64,000 nucleotides of DNA from Sanderia malayensis (Eukaryota > Cnidaria > Scyphozoa > Semaeostomeae > Pelagiidae), in the NCBI GenBank assembly GCA_013076295.1, contig RQOL01000658.1:3794353-3858352 (forward strand), read 5' to 3'. The notes beneath the pieces are model-generated. The model saw nothing but the letters and a program-made list of their open reading frames with translations, made no database searches and was not told where the DNA came from. Position numbers and translations under genes: made by a program. Numbering within the stretch: the first letter of the stretch is position 1; the number at the start of each line of letters is the position of its first letter. Below, piece after piece: positions 11,705 through 21,478 of the stretch.

Positions 11705-14505
11705 CGTGTCTTTCACATCACACTTGCTATTAAATCCTCCATTTTAATTCTTTTGAGCACTACTCTTTGCACGGCCTGCAGATCGATTACCTATATAGTA
11801 TTACAGGCAGAAACAATTTGATAACTCGGTGGAAAGTAAACAATTGTTGAGGCACAAGCAATTCACAAAACAGCACAAGAAGAGAAGAGAATGGTATGGT
11901 ATTGAAAGTGCGAGTTTTGCTTGTGTTTGTGAAAACGAGAACGAGGCTGTGAAGTAATGTAATGCAATGCTTCGCCTTGCTTTGACTTTCGACTTTCGAG
12001 TCAAAGAGCAAAGAGCTATACCGAGACATTTCCCAACAACAGTATTTCATGTTGGAAATTGTTGCGAGAGAAGGTCAGCTTAGCTGTGTTTTATCACTAA
12101 AAACGTGTGCTAGATGTTCGCATCCAATATTCTTGTATCTTATTGTGTTGTATCGTGCATTTATTTGTATCTTAGGCCTACACGAATCCGAGGCTGGAGA
12201 GTTGATGATCCTTCCGCACGTGGCCGCAACTGCTGCTACAATTTGCAAATTGAACAGGTTTGCTAATTTTCATAATTTTGTTATTACTTTTGATGTGTTA
12301 CTTTATCTTTATTTTTTACATTGCATAATGCAGTTTGGAATAAAGTTGTGTGGGAGGCACTGGCTAAATTTGGGTAGGGACGTGCCGCCCACCCAAGTTC
12401 ACAAAATACAACAATACTTGAATCCCTTTTAATATGACTTTGTTTTGACTATAATAGCGAAGCGTTGAATTTTCGTCCGAGCTTGGTACTAAACACAATG
12501 AACTAAATTTCGTGCGTTCCTCTATGTTGTTGCGGCAGATCGATAATTTCACATCTTTTCTTCTAATCATTTTCGAACACTTTTCTTATACTCTATCTGA
12601 ATCAATTCCTTTTTTCTCCTAGTCTACACATATACATATTTGCACGAATTCATTCTCGAATACTCTAGTATGTTCTACTTATGTGTGGTAGCTCTATAGC
12701 CAAGTAAAAACAACAGTCGTGGCCTTATATTAATACTTTAAAAATGTTCTAGAAGCGATTGGGGTGTTTTAGATTGTTCCAGTTGCAAATGTTCCAGAAA
12801 GTTCGTGGTTGTCCGCGACACATAGTACATCACATCAGCCTCGGCCCAGTTCTCTTTGTGCTTGATATTTTTCTTCAGTGCGCAGTTTTGGAGGCGGAAA
12901 AAAGATTGCGGCAGATACTTGTTTTTACGTCAAAAACTACCGAGATATGGAGTAAAAAGATGGGGTGAGAGTAGGCCTTTAATCTGGGAGCAATTATTAA
13001 TAGGGGCGACTTATTTAGATACAATAAAGACACCACCTACAGTGAAATGCCAGCTGAATTCAATTGGTTGTCAATTGACAATGAATATCTTGCTCACAAC
13101 ACTTGAATGAAAATAACAGATAAAATACTTGTTGTATTCTGTTAAATTCTGAATTTTGCAGTTGTGCTTTCGTCAGAACTTGTGTATGCGATTTGATAAG
13201 TTTATGTTTATCATTATCATCAGCCAGAATGTGTTGAGATATAGCAAGTTATTGAACGCATAAAGAACGAAAGTTATTAATGCTCATCTCGGGTTATATA
13301 ATGAAAAAAACGTAGTTACAACAACGCACTAATGCTAAATGTTTGCTTTTAATCGTGTTTGCTTTACTTCAGCATTTTTGTTTACTCTGCATTTCACCAG
13401 TGATGGATTCGGATATCTGATCTGGGGCGTGGACTTAATTCAGATTGTTCTCTGAAGTCCATTTCATCACTCTCTTCATCTTGCATCAGATCATCTTCAT
13501 CGTCAAATTCAGCATTTTCGATATCGTGGTCATTATATTCGTTGGCCCTTTCCTGCTTAGCGGCTGTAAATAGAGTTAGTGAACTTTTTTTTAGTGTCCA
13601 TTACGAAAATTCACGAGATAATTTCTAAATTGTATGGTTTTGTTAATCAATTGCAGCAAGTCAATTGAAATATTCTTTCATTTGGGTGTCGCAAGCACGA
13701 GGCAACACAATCCAAAAAGGAGAATGGATGCGAACAGATAGGCTTTCATTTTCATGCAGCAAGGCGTCGAATCTGTTAAAGAAACCATTATGAAATTATC
13801 ACAACATAATTTGTGTAGACATTTTTTATGACGATGGTGAAGAAAAATTGCCTCAGAATTGAGGTTGAAATATTTACAAAAGTTGAAAAGCCTCTTCGGA
13901 GCTTTCACTTACCTTGAAAATTACTTCACCACTGACACTTTGTGACTGTTGGGTTTGTTGTTCAGGCTCATGTTTTATAGAGAATTTCAATGAGATTTCA
14001 AAACTTACCGCAAAATATGGGGTTTTTTCCAGTCTACTTCTTTACAAGAAAAGAGTGCAGGATTATGCCTTGAAATTCATATCGTTCATTATGCGATCAG
14101 CATATTTTGTTACCCATCAATGGAGATTGCTGACCCGCAAGTCTGTCTGTAACATAATGGAGCAAACTGATTTAAATGATAAAATTTCCAAAAACAGCAA
14201 TCAGCCAATAATCTCAATTGTTTTGTTATTATCAAATTTGGCTATCACCAAATGAAATCTGCTTTTTCAAAAGTTAGTTGTTCCCAGTAAAATTCCACCA
14301 CCGTAAAGGTTACACCTCATATTTCAAAGGAAGATATTGTTAATATTCAAAGAACTCTAGCCTTGGGAAAATACTCTTGAATTCTCAATTCAAATAACAA
14401 ACTATTAGGGCAGACCCAGTAATGTTATGAAGCCTGTTTTGTCCTTGTGCTACATCAGGATATCCAATCGTGTTTGCTTTTCTTGATTTCATATCTAATA
14501 CCGTA
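11705..14505 (-). repeat. Peptide-gene repeat unit, copy 3 (complete)
   Basis: The most complete uninterrupted unit, about 2.8 kb. It begins with the TTGCTATTAAATCCTCC landmark and ends with GGATATCCAATCGTGTTTGC. It holds gene copy 3 and the same downstream region as copy 1 but without the 1.47-kb insertion. Confidence 0.75.
13394..13755 (-). pseudogene. Secreted acidic-propiece peptide gene, copy 3 (splice donor lost)
   Basis: The signal exon starts at 13755 (MKMKAYLFASILLFGLCCLV). Its donor reads AAATGAAAGA where the other copies read AAAGGTAAGA, so the GT is gone, and reading through meets a TGA directly after ATPK. The last exon (13394-13563, acceptor TTTACAG) is intact: acidic propiece (NAEFDDEDDLMQDEESDEMD), then the C-terminus SPRPRSDIRIHHW and TGA. 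Exon lengths would give 81 residues if spliced. The TATA box is at 13972-13979. Probably non-functional, unless another donor is used. Confidence 0.7.
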
Positions 14506-15056
14506 AGTTCTCTTTTTAGCCCTCGGGGGCTTATTGCCATCAACCACTTTTGAGGGGGCTTATAAGAGAGGGAGGCTTAATTGAGAGGGGGGCTTAATAA
14601 TCTTTCAAAATAATAATAAGTAAATTAATAATTTCATTTACCAATTGAACTATCATTTTCATTGTGCAAGTTTCTATTCCAGAAAAGCTGCACTTAAGCT
14701 AAGGGCACCACGAGGAACATTTTTCATGCGCATGCAATGCAACATTGCTCCATTGCAAGCGCACGAAAAAACTCGCTCGTGGCCCATGGTAATTTCTCCC
14801 CTGCAATGCAACAAATAACACTGCATGGAGCAAAAATTTTTCCCCGAGGCAGGGGAGCATAATAGACAGGGAAATATTTATAAGAATCTAGCAATCAGGG
14901 TAACCGGAATTCTGTTTGTTAAGACATGATACTGGGGGGTTTGGGTTTCAAAATCCGCCAGGGGACAAAAAATTTTCGGCCCCGGGGTCATGTTATTTCT
15001 TCTTTTAGCAGATTCTGCTAAAATTTTTATTGTATCCCGAGTGTTATATCCTAAAC
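14506..15056. other. Non-coding stretch with GGGGGCTTA-rich repeat
   Basis: 14515-14605 repeats GGGGGCTTAT and GAGGGGGGCTTAAT words. No supported gene was found in this interval. Confidence 0.5.
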
Positions 15057-15210
15057 TACATTTCATTTTGCTCGATTGCCATTCATTTTTAACACTCACA
15101 CGCTAACTAAATTAACATACTAAATTTAATAATTTTGGAAGCTTTCACCTCACATCTGAGGTCTCCTCAGTCAACTAAAAATGAATGGCAATCGAGCAAA
15201 ATGAAATGTA
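15057..15210. repeat. Perfect 34-bp inverted repeat around an 86-bp loop
   Basis: 15057-15090 (TACATTTCATTTTGCTCGAT...) is the exact reverse complement of 15177-15210. The right arm abuts the end of the large inverted-repeat element at 15211. Confidence 0.8.
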
Positions 15211-15476
15211 GGTCATGTTATTGCTTACGTCATACCTTGGGGGTCAATCAAATTTTTCTTAATCAAACTTCAGCAAAATTAATATCAATCGAAAGAGCAT
15301 TTTAAACCAAGCAAAAAACGTATAAGAACTAGGGCCATAAAATCTATACAGAAAAAAATATGAGCTCTTGAAATTTTTGTAATGACGTCATCAGAATGGA
15401 CTAAAGTTCAAATGATGTATATTTTAAGTTATTTTGCATTGTAATGACATGTCAAATTAGGCCCATTCCCTGTCAT

Positions 15477-16150
15477 CGCTATCACTACTGCTTTCACCAT
15501 CGCTAGAATCGCCAAAAAAGATATAATTAAGTTCCGCGTTGTTTTCAAATGCCATTTCGTTGTTTCCATTGGCCTCCTTTCTTTTTCGCTTTCTAACATG
15601 TTTCCCAAACTGTGGTAGCTGATTACCCAAAAACATGTTTTGAAGCACTATTGGTTTTGCGAAGACTTGCTTTTAATTTTAATTGTAGACAAGGTGCAAT
15701 ATGCTTACCTTCATACCATACAGGCACAACAGATATCTCAGAGTCAGCGCGTAGCTACTGTCCATTATGTTTCTACCGAGCATTACTTTTTTACCGCACT
15801 GCAGCCTTTTCATTAGCCGAAAATTTGATCGTTTAATATGTTGCTGTAAGGATTTTGGGCCGGCCGCCAGGCTCATTGATCATTTAGTTTTCATTTTGGC
15901 TGTATAATCTTACCCTGGTTTTGATGTAGTTTTCATCTTTTAGTCCACTGTAGCAATTTAGTTGAACGAATCCTACAACATTTCTCTCCATATCTTCACT
16001 AATAACTTCACATTCTCCGAACCCTTTTAATAATTTAAGGATATCGTTATCGCCAAACGCCTTCTTTAGCACTTTTAGCACTTTTAACCTTCCAACTCTA
16101 AAAGGGTACGATGTCGTATCGCAGCCTGTTACACAATGTAAATACGGAAG
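15477..16150 (-). pseudogene. Left-arm gene: PIN/FEN1-like repeat protein fragment
   Basis: Three minus-strand exons can be read. The first (about 16150-15915) gives LPYLHCVTGCDTTSYPF, VGRLKVLKVLKK and DNDILKLLKGFGECEV, ending at a GTAAGA donor. The second (about 15805-15712) gives CGKKVMLGRNIMDSS and LRYLLCLYGM with donor GTAAGC. The third (about 15645-15457) gives LQNMFLGNQLP, a basic KRKRKE stretch and an acidic serine-rich tail SSDGESSSDSDDREWA. The (H)xxTGCDTxS...G-K motif recalls the helix-hairpin region of FEN1/PIN-type nucleases and recurs in repeat proteins of invertebrates. The upstream catalytic part is absent, so this is a fragment. Confidence 0.55.
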
Positions 16151-16254
16151 CTTCAGACAAAGATCCTCACCAACGTTATCTACTGCTTATTCTTCTTGTA
16201 TATTCTTACGCCAAAGCCATCTTTTCACGGGTTATGGAGATAGATGGTGATAAA

Positions 16255-17187
16255 TACGCATCCAAAAAGTAGTAGATGAGGTTGGCGAGGATCTTTGTCT
16301 GGGGCTTGAAGAGTTAAAAGTGATAAAAGTGTTAAAGAAGGTGCTTGGCGATAACGATATCCTTAAATTATTAGAAGGGTTTGGAGAATGTGAAGCTATT
16401 AGTGAGGATGTTGATTGAAATGTTGTAACATTCTTTGAACTAAATTGCTACAATGGATTAAAAGAAGAAAAATACATCAAAACCAGGGTAAGATTATACA
16501 ACTAAAATGAAAACTAAATCGGAGAAAGCGGGCTGGCCCACTAGGCAAGATCTCACTGGAGCACTACCGAGATCTCGGCAAGCGGGCTGGAAATTTCCCA
16601 TATGAACACTCCATCCCGCTTACAGGGCCATAAACGTGCCGACTGCGCATGCACAATCCTTGTTTTCATTGTCAATTTCTCAAGTGACAAATATCATGTT
16701 ACAGTTTCTATCCCGGCAAGCGGGACGGAATTTTCTCGTATGAACAGAATTTACATCTGTCTCGCTTGGTGAGCTGGCCCGGTAAGTGGGCTCATATGAA
16801 CAGGCCCTTAGACGAGCAAACTTTCAGCTAATAGGATGGCTGCAATGCAGTAAAAGAGTAATGCTCGGTAGAAACATAATGAACAGTGGCTACGCGCTGA
16901 CTCTGAGATATCTATTGTGCCTGTATGGTATGAAGGTAAGCATATTGCAACTTATCTACAATTAAAATTAAAAGCAAGTCTTCGCAAAACCAATAGTGCT
17001 TCAAAACATGTTTTTGGGTAATCAGCTACCACTGTTTGGGAAACATGTTAGAAAGCGAAGAAGAAAGGAGGCCAATGGAAACAACGAAATGGCATTTGAA
17101 AACAACGCGGAACTTAATTATATCTTTTTTAGCGATTCTAGCGATGGTGAAAGCAGTAGTGATAGCGATGACAGGGATTGGGCCTAA
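16255..17187 (+). pseudogene. Right-arm gene: mirrored PIN-like repeat protein fragment
   Basis: Mirror copy of the left-arm gene. It reads EDLCLGLEELKVIKVLKKVL and DNDILKLLEGFGECEAISED, then an in-frame TGA, then FELNCYNGLKEEKYIKTR and a GTAAGA donor. A second exon follows at about 16846-16936 (MLGRNIMNSGYALTLRYLLC). The third exon (16996-17187) is nearly identical to the left arm and ends SSDGESSSDSDDRDWA. The TGCDT motif is missing here. Substitutions and the stop show that neither arm encodes a complete protein. Confidence 0.55.
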
Positions 17188-17608
17188 CTTGACATGTCAG
17201 TACAATGCGAAATAACTTAAAGAGTACATCATTTGAACTTTAGTCCATTCTGATGACGTCATTACAAAAATTTCAAGAGCTCATATTTTTTTCTGTATAG
17301 ATTTTATGGCCCTAGTTCTTATACGTTTTTTGCTTGGTTTAAAATGCTCTTTCGATTGATATTAATTTTGCTAAAGCTTGATTAAGAAAAATTTGATTGA
17401 CCCGCAAGATATGACGTAAGCAATAACATGACCCCCGCGTTGCCCAAAATGCGGAAGAACGCCCAACCTGACAACCGGAAACGGCGTCAGGTTACAAAGT
17501 AAACATATTTAGCGTACACAGCGAACATTCCGGCCCCTTAAAGGCGAATATAGAGCTTTTAGAATGTCCTTGGTAGAAATAAAACAAACGTGATTAAATA
17601 CATAGTTA

Positions 17609-18510
17609 CCTTATCGGCCCTTTTTACGCCGGCCCTAAATGGCGTTAATTTTCGTCCTGCGGCGGAATAAGGGCCGGCGTAAAAAGGGCCGGCGTTAAAA
17701 GGGCCAAAATTTTACAAATTTTCTAAAAAAGCGGCGTTAATTTTTTATTATATTTTTTGCTAACATGCACCTTATTTTAGGCTATATTTGGATATAGTAA
17801 TGTATATTTAACCACAATTAGAAGAGAAACATCAACAAAACAGAAAGTAAACTACTATGGATTAGTAAAGTTAGTGTTCTTTAGTTTAAGAGTTACTAAA
17901 TCATATGTCTATGTCCTGAAATGGGTTTTCGCACAAATGGGATAGGTTTGAGGCTTGGGTAGCTGCCTCAGTAATGTGTGCCTTCCTAAAACCGGAAAGA
18001 ATGAGCTCTTTAGATTCCTTAAAGTGTCTATACATTTCAATGATCCACTTTGCGTGCAGAGGCTTTATTGCGCTTAATCGAACATCCACAATGCTGTGTT
18101 GAAAAAAATGGAAAACTTTGTAAAAAGACAGGTAGAAAAAATGTCTGAAAAATTTGATTTCGAACAGAAGCTGGATTTGAGAGATGAGACTAGGGAGGAG
18201 CAGTGTGAATATGAGGTGGAAGAAGACGCCATCGAAGTGCAGTCGGACGAAGAGGTAGATACAGAATGCATCGAGAAAGAGACGATCGTAATTGACTAAT
18301 TTTTTCATGATAGTAGCTACTTTCTTATCTTTTTCAAGGATAAAACACGTCTGTAAAACATAATTTCAAATTTTTTCTTTCCTTGGTCTTTGTCCGGCGT
18401 AAAACGCGGCCCTAAATGGCGTTAGAGCAGATTCTTGGGGTGGCGGAATTAGGGCCGGCGTAAAAAGGGCCGGCGTTAAATTAGGGCCGGCGTAAAAAGG
18501 GCCGACAAGG
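17609..18510 (-). mobile_element. 902-bp pogo/Tigger-like DNA transposon
   Basis: The left end is CCTTATCGGCCCTTTTTACG, the right end reads inward CCTTGTCGGCCCTTTTTACG, and both are flanked by TA (17607-17608 and 18511-18512), the target duplication of Tc1/mariner/pogo elements. The ends contain several copies of AGGGCCGGCGTAAAAAGGGC. The minus strand at about 17901-18090 encodes a pogo-type transposase C-terminus (RLSAIKPLHAKWIIEMYRHF, ILSGFRKAHI); the catalytic DDE/D core is absent. It is a deletion derivative. Confidence 0.8.
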
Positions 18511-18539
18511 TATTAAAGTTCACTTAGCTGTTATCCTTG

Positions 18540-18600
18540 AAGTTCTCGTCTTCGTCTTCTTCGTCTTCTTCTTCTTCTTCATCCAGTTCAGCACCTTCCT
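18540..18600. repeat. CTT/CTTCGT simple repeat
   Basis: A run of TCTTCGTCTTCTTCTTCTTC type, acidic if read on the minus strand. It lies at the downstream edge of the BEL/Pao remnant. Confidence 0.6.
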
Positions 18601-18610
18601 ATAGACGTTC

Positions 18611-20800
18611 CTATAGAACGAGCTTGTCGATTGGACGCTCAAGTAAGGATGATCTTGTTTCCACTTTAACTGATCTGACATGTCCATCGTGACCGCTCTT
18701 GTATGCTTCTATCGCACGGTTTAGTGGCCACGAACCACGAGGTGAATTGCCATCGACGACTAGCACAATGTCATTGACTCTGAGATTTATGGTACCCTTT
18801 CTCCAACGCTGGCGTTGTTGCAATGTCGGCAAATACTCCTTTAGCCATCGACGCCAGAATACGTTAGCGAGGTATTGCATCTGGCGCCACCTTCGACGAG
18901 CATAGCTAGCTATCATCTTTATCAAACATTCCAGGTGGAAATGTCGGTCCGGATCTGAGGAGAAGTAGATGATTCGGTGTAAGTGCTTCCCAATCGTTTG
19001 GATATTCTGAAACTTTGGTGATATGTCGGCCGTTTATGATTGCTTCTACCTTGCACATAAGCGTAAGTAGAGCTTCATCGTCTTTGCAATAGAATTCATT
19101 ACCTTCCTGATTGTACGAATACAACGTTCCCAAACGCCGCCGTGATGGGAGCCGACTGAAGGGTTGAACATCCACTTAATTGACTTCTGCAAAAGAAAGT
19201 CGTTAATCTGGCTTTCGTTCCATGCTGAGATGGCTTCCTTCAACTCTTTGTTGCCGCTAACAAAGTTAGTACCGTCGACGGATCGGATTTCTTCAGGGCA
19301 ACCTCTTCTCGCGATAAATCTTTTTAATGCACTTAGAAATGCTGATGTGTCTAGACTGTGTGCAATTTCGATGTGTATAGCTCTGATAGACAAACAAGTG
19401 AAGATTACTCTGTATCTCTTGACCATGCTTCTTGCACGACGTACTTGAAATGGACCGAAGCAATATATGCCAACAAACGAGAAGGGTGGTTTTGATGGAG
19501 AAACGCGATCTTTCGGAAGATGAGCCATTTTCTGCTCTACAACTGGCGCTTGTCTCCTTCTACAGCTGAAACAGGTGTTTAGAATTCGTCGCAAGCCTTG
19601 CGATCGATCATCTATTGTATCGATCATCAAGGCCAGATCAACCTTGCGACGCAAGGTTGATCTGGTCCAATAGCGTTGATCCAATAGCGTTGTCGAGTCA
19701 GCGACAGTACATACTCAAGTCCGGAATGGCTTGAAATTTCATGATAGTAGCTTACTATATGCCTCACAACAGGATGATTCTTTGGTAGAATAATTTGGTG
19801 TTTTGCTTCATCACTTATTGGAGCACGTCCAAGGTGACCTCCAACTCGTAAAAGACCATTATCAGACAGGAATGGATCTAATTTTTGCAATGAGCTGTTT
19901 CTTCCGACTAGCTTCTTTACTTTCTCGTTTTCCTTCTTAAGCGTTGACTTACTTGCTTTGATAGCAGATGCATCTCAGATGGAAAACTTTGTTGCTGTAC
20001 ATGCTTTAGAATTTCTCTTTCAGCGTTCTTTATTTCGTCGAATTGTATGCATTTCGGCTCTCCAAATACAGCAGGTTCTCCAAGCTTGCGTTTTTGAATA
20101 GCAGCCCTCAGGTTATTCCTATAGCGGATTAGTCAAGCCATAGTCTTTCTCAATTTATTTCAAGAAGAAAACCTTGCAATGATATAGTTGATTGTCGTAC
20201 ACCTTTCCTCTTTGGCATCAGTCACAAATAACTTTGTCGGTTTCTTGACTTCAGGATCATCGTTTTGAATCTCTTCTATGCTAGTAGGTCGTTCGGGCCT
20301 CTGGCACTTGATATTGAACTGGCAACTGATGATTTATTTGTTCCGACATTGCTAATTGAATCCAATGAGTCTACCGACGGGATTAAACCCTCATCTACCT
20401 TTTCCTGAAGCAGAAAGGCCTGCCTTTGCAAAAGCGCAAAAATTAGATTTTTTACCTTTATTTCTTCATAATTAAGGTAATCAATAGAATCTTGAATTTC
20501 TTCTGTTTCCGTCTCACTTATGGTCTTATGATACTGCGCATGCGCAATTTTCAGTTTTTCAAGTGCGACTTCGTGTTCCGATATTTTTTCAGATATTTCA
20601 TTGGGATTCTCAAATTTATCGAGAATACCTTCTATTTCATTTCGCATTCTGGTTACATTTCTTTTTGCAATGCTTCGGTTTTGTTTTAGGCCTGTTATAA
20701 ATGTTTTTGATACGGGATGAGATCTTTCTGATAGCACTTCCGTAATATCGTTGTCATTGATTAAGTCCTTATGTAGATTCGTCACTGGCAAATTAAGCAA
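18611..20800 (-). mobile_element. BEL/Pao retrotransposon remnant
   Basis: Minus-strand pieces occur in BEL/Pao order but with the centre deleted. 20276-20800 is a coiled gag N-terminal region (EIEGILDKFENPNEISEK...). 19627-19890 is the integrase zinc-binding side (GGHLGRAPISDEAKHQIILP, HSGLEYVLSLTRQRYW). 19046-19684 is the integrase core (RAIHIEIAHSLDTSAFLSAL, RRGCPEEIRSVDGTNFVSGN, NPSVGSHHGGVWERCIRT). 18611-19175 is the end of the polyprotein ([20 protein letters not shown]). The core keeps the DGTNF Asp and the GVWER Glu. Protease, RT and RNase H are missing, and there is an 18-bp local duplication near 19630-19690. No LTRs were identified. Confidence 0.85.
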
Positions 20801-21119
20801 ACGCAGAGAGATTGTAATCTGATAGTTTCTGATAATTTAAGTTTCCGATTCGTAATCTGGTTTCAATCTATTCCATTCTGATTTGTTCAGTTTATGAAGT
20901 TACTGAAGTTTCTGAAGTTACTGGTTTGACTAAAATTAAAATAACAAAAGAATTTCAATTAAATGAACCTATTACATTGAACAAACATCAACGATCGAGT
21001 GAAGTAAAAACTACCAAAATAAATCAAATAAAATAGGATAAAAACAATAAACTTACTTTGGTTTCCCAGTTATCAGTTTGTATCGGGTTTCCCAGTTATC
21101 AGGTTGTATCAGTATCGGG

Positions 21120-21460
21120 GTAGATACTTTAATCGGAGAAACTTTCGCGAGATAAACTTTCGCGAGGAGAAAAACTCGCGAAATTGTTTTGACAAACTTT
21201 CGCGAATTTACAAATTAAACAAATTTTGCGAGATAAACTTTCGCGAATAAAGAAATTATGTAAAATATTTTACATATTTCTGTACATTTTAACAGGTTTT
21301 ACAGATATAACTGGTTAAATTTTCGCGAATGTGAGCTGTAGAAAAATTTCGCGAGATAAACTATCGCGAATTGCAATTTTGAAAAAATTCGCGCGTCAAA
21401 CTTTCGCGAAAATCGCCAAAATTCGCGAAAATCGCGAAAGTTTATCTAAAATATAAGTAG
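21120..21460. repeat. CTTTCGCGA-rich MITE-like block
   Basis: About fifteen copies of TTCGCGA or its complement occur in 340 bp, often as AAACTTTCGCGA or GCGAGATAAAC, in both orientations. It ends in an inverted form (CGCGAAAGTTTATCT). It is non-coding and abuts unit copy 4. Confidence 0.6.
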
Positions 21461-21478
21461 ATAGTTTATATTTTATTT

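Larger units (their letters stand above)
10350..11706 (-). repeat. Peptide-gene repeat unit, copy 2 (partial)
   Basis: Contains the gene, intron, first exon and promoter side of the unit, ending with GGATATCCAATCGTGTTTGC at about 11668-11690. The downstream part of the unit is missing. It directly abuts copy 3, in the same orientation, so these two are a true tandem pair. Confidence 0.75.
15211..17433. mobile_element. 2.2-kb inverted-repeat element with the same gene in both arms
   Basis: The ends are inverted copies: GGTCATGTTATTGCTTACGT at 15211 and its reverse complement ending at 17433. Homology between the arms runs inward for roughly 0.9 kb, through the shared coding exons, to a non-matching centre at about 16130-16260. 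The right arm is longer because it carries an extra ~285-bp block (about 16516-16800; GGGCTGG and CATATGAACA words). No convincing target duplication was seen. The arms have drifted apart by many substitutions, so it is much older than the element at 40655. Confidence 0.75.

Noticed and set aside
11787..12050. 87-codon minus-strand frame conserved in unit copies 1 and 3
   Set aside because: Conserved only because the units are recent duplicates; no start context, splice signals or known domain. The matching frame at 191-454 has the same explanation.
18096..18299. Acidic 67-codon plus-strand frame inside the pogo-like element
   Set aside because: It overlaps the recognisable transposase end on the other strand and lies within a deletion derivative; not supported as a gene.
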